Assembly (NCBI GenBank): GCA_964537955.1
Contig: CAZICY010000002.1
Location: forward strand, 1 to 64,000
Length of the DNA stretch: 64,000 nt
Source: Mxb001 sp964537955
GTDB taxonomy: Bacteria; Actinomycetota; Actinomycetes; S36-B12
Direction of reading: 5' to 3'
Shown: one piece after another, positions 63,386 to 64,000 of the stretch
Position numbering within the stretch: position 1 is the stretch's first letter
How the letters are laid out: every line of letters begins with the position of its first letter
Program-made: the position numbers and the translations under genes
The notes under the pieces: generated by a model
Told to the model about the DNA's origin: nothing
What the model saw: only the letters and a program-made list of their open reading frames with translations
The model's database searches: none

Positions 63386-64000
63386 GTGTCGGATTCCCCC
63401 AGCCTTGTCACCGGCACCACCCGCGTGAAGCGGGGAATGGCGGAGATGCTCAAGGGCGGCGTGATCATGGACGTCGTCACCCCGGAGCAGGCGAAGATCG
63501 CCGAGGACGCCGGAGCGGTCGCGGTCATGGCGCTGGAGCGCGTGCCCGCTGACATCCGCGCCCAGGGTGGCGTCGCCCGCATGTCCGACCCCGACATGAT
63601 CCAGGGCATCATCGAAGCGGTCACCATCCCCGTGATGGCCAAGGCGCGCATCGGTCACTTCGCCGAGGCCCAGGTCATCCAGTCCCTCGGCGTCGACTAC
63701 ATCGACGAGTCCGAGGTGCTCACGCCCGCGGACTACTCCAATCACATCGACAAGTGGCAGTTCACCGTGCCCTTCGTGTGCGGCGCCACCAATCTCGGCG
63801 AGGCACTGCGGCGCATCACCGAAGGCGCCGCCATGATCCGCTCCAAGGGCGAGGCCGGCACAGGAGACGTGTCCAATGCCGTCACCCACATGCGGCGGAT
63901 CCTGGGCGAGATCCGCGCGCTGGCCGCGCGTTCGGACGACGAGCTCTTCGTTGCCGCCAAGGAGCTCCAGGCCCCCTACGAGCTCGTGGTCGAGGTCGCC
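63386..64000 (+). CDS. pdxS: Pyridoxal 5'-phosphate synthase PdxS, 3' end outside window
   Basis: The first 205 codons of PdxS, the synthase subunit that makes PLP from ribose 5-phosphate, glyceraldehyde 3-phosphate and ammonia. It shows KRGMAEMLKGGVIMDVVTPE, ALERVPADIRAQGGVARMSD, the first catalytic Lys in PVMAKARIGHFAEAQ and the second region FVCGATNLGEALRRI with MIRSKGEAGTGDV. The GTG follows GAGG. The partner glutaminase pdxT probably lies beyond the window, as the conserved order suggests. Confidence 0.96.
   Translation, partial: MSDSPSLVTGTTRVKRGMAEMLKGGVIMDVVTPEQAKIAEDAGAVAVMALERVPADIRAQGGVARMSDPDMIQGIIEAVTIPVMAKARIGHFAEAQVIQSLGVDYIDESEVLTPADYSNHIDKWQFTVPFVCGATNLGEALRRITEGAAMIRSKGEAGTGDVSNAVTHMRRILGEIRALAARSDDELFVAAKELQAPYELVVEVA

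Overview
The window is one strand-mixed, gene-dense, very GC-rich stretch typical of a free-living Actinomycetes (Actinomycetota) genome, most likely a scaffold of a draft or metagenome assembly because a run of 100 N sits inside recN. The lineage call rests on gene order and on phosphatidylinositol mannoside genes. Positions 1-21,743 follow the mycobacterial/streptomycete order TPR protein - HAD phosphatase - tlyA - nadK - recN - pyrG - Nudix - xerD - parA - scpA - scpB - rluB - (aroH - tyrA) - cmk - plsC-like - der. Positions 54,203-64,000 follow a second conserved order, thrS - HIT - pgsA - patA - pimA - ... - pdxS. I cannot name a genus.

Region by region. 1-10,358 holds housekeeping genes, mostly with ATGA/GTGA overlaps, for rRNA methylation, NAD phosphorylation, DNA repair, CTP synthesis and ADP-ribose hydrolysis. 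10,375-12,096 is a compositionally foreign beta-propeller/FN3 protein inserted before alanine dehydrogenase. 12,229-21,743 carries alanine dehydrogenase and the chromosome segregation, tyrosine and nucleotide genes up to der, followed by tRNA-Pro. 22,110-24,358 has two exported proteins of unknown function, converging on a strong hairpin, and a leaderless beta-lactamase-fold protein without signal peptide.

24,389-34,486 is the most interesting block: an XdhC-type maturation factor, then an aerobic carbon monoxide dehydrogenase operon coxM-coxS-coxL-coxG. CoxL carries the form I active-site motif AYRCSFR. Directly behind coxG, in the same operon, lie five consecutive small single-membrane-span proteins that look like a duplicated family. 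The converging strand carries coxD (AAA+) and coxE (VWA) maturation genes with three small companions. Together these would insert the Mo-Cu cofactor, oxidise CO and pass electrons to the membrane quinone pool; the five small proteins are candidates for a membrane platform.

34,586-46,838 is accessory metabolism: an orphan carbohydrate gene set (FGGY kinase, ManA-like isomerase, class I aldolase, Gfo/Idh/MocA dehydrogenase), a PPK2 polyphosphate kinase, a LigD-type polymerase, and a copper amine oxidase with an aldehyde dehydrogenase. 47,026-54,150 has an ATP-dependent DNA ligase, a ZapE-like ATPase, membrane proteins, a tRNA Val-Cys-Gly cluster, pabB-pabC and a second tRNA-Val. 54,203-64,000 returns to core genes for threonyl-tRNA, PIM lipid synthesis and pyridoxal phosphate; an EF-G2 paralogue lacking its last two domains lies between them.

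A recurring regulatory theme is a TANNNT or CANNNT hexamer ending 5 to 8 bases before the start codon, the architecture of leaderless transcription, seen at more than ten genes. Two genes (tlyA and xerD) appear to start at CTG overlapping the upstream stop codon. No stretch longer than 300 bases lacks a gene. No rRNA, CRISPR array, transposase or prophage was seen.
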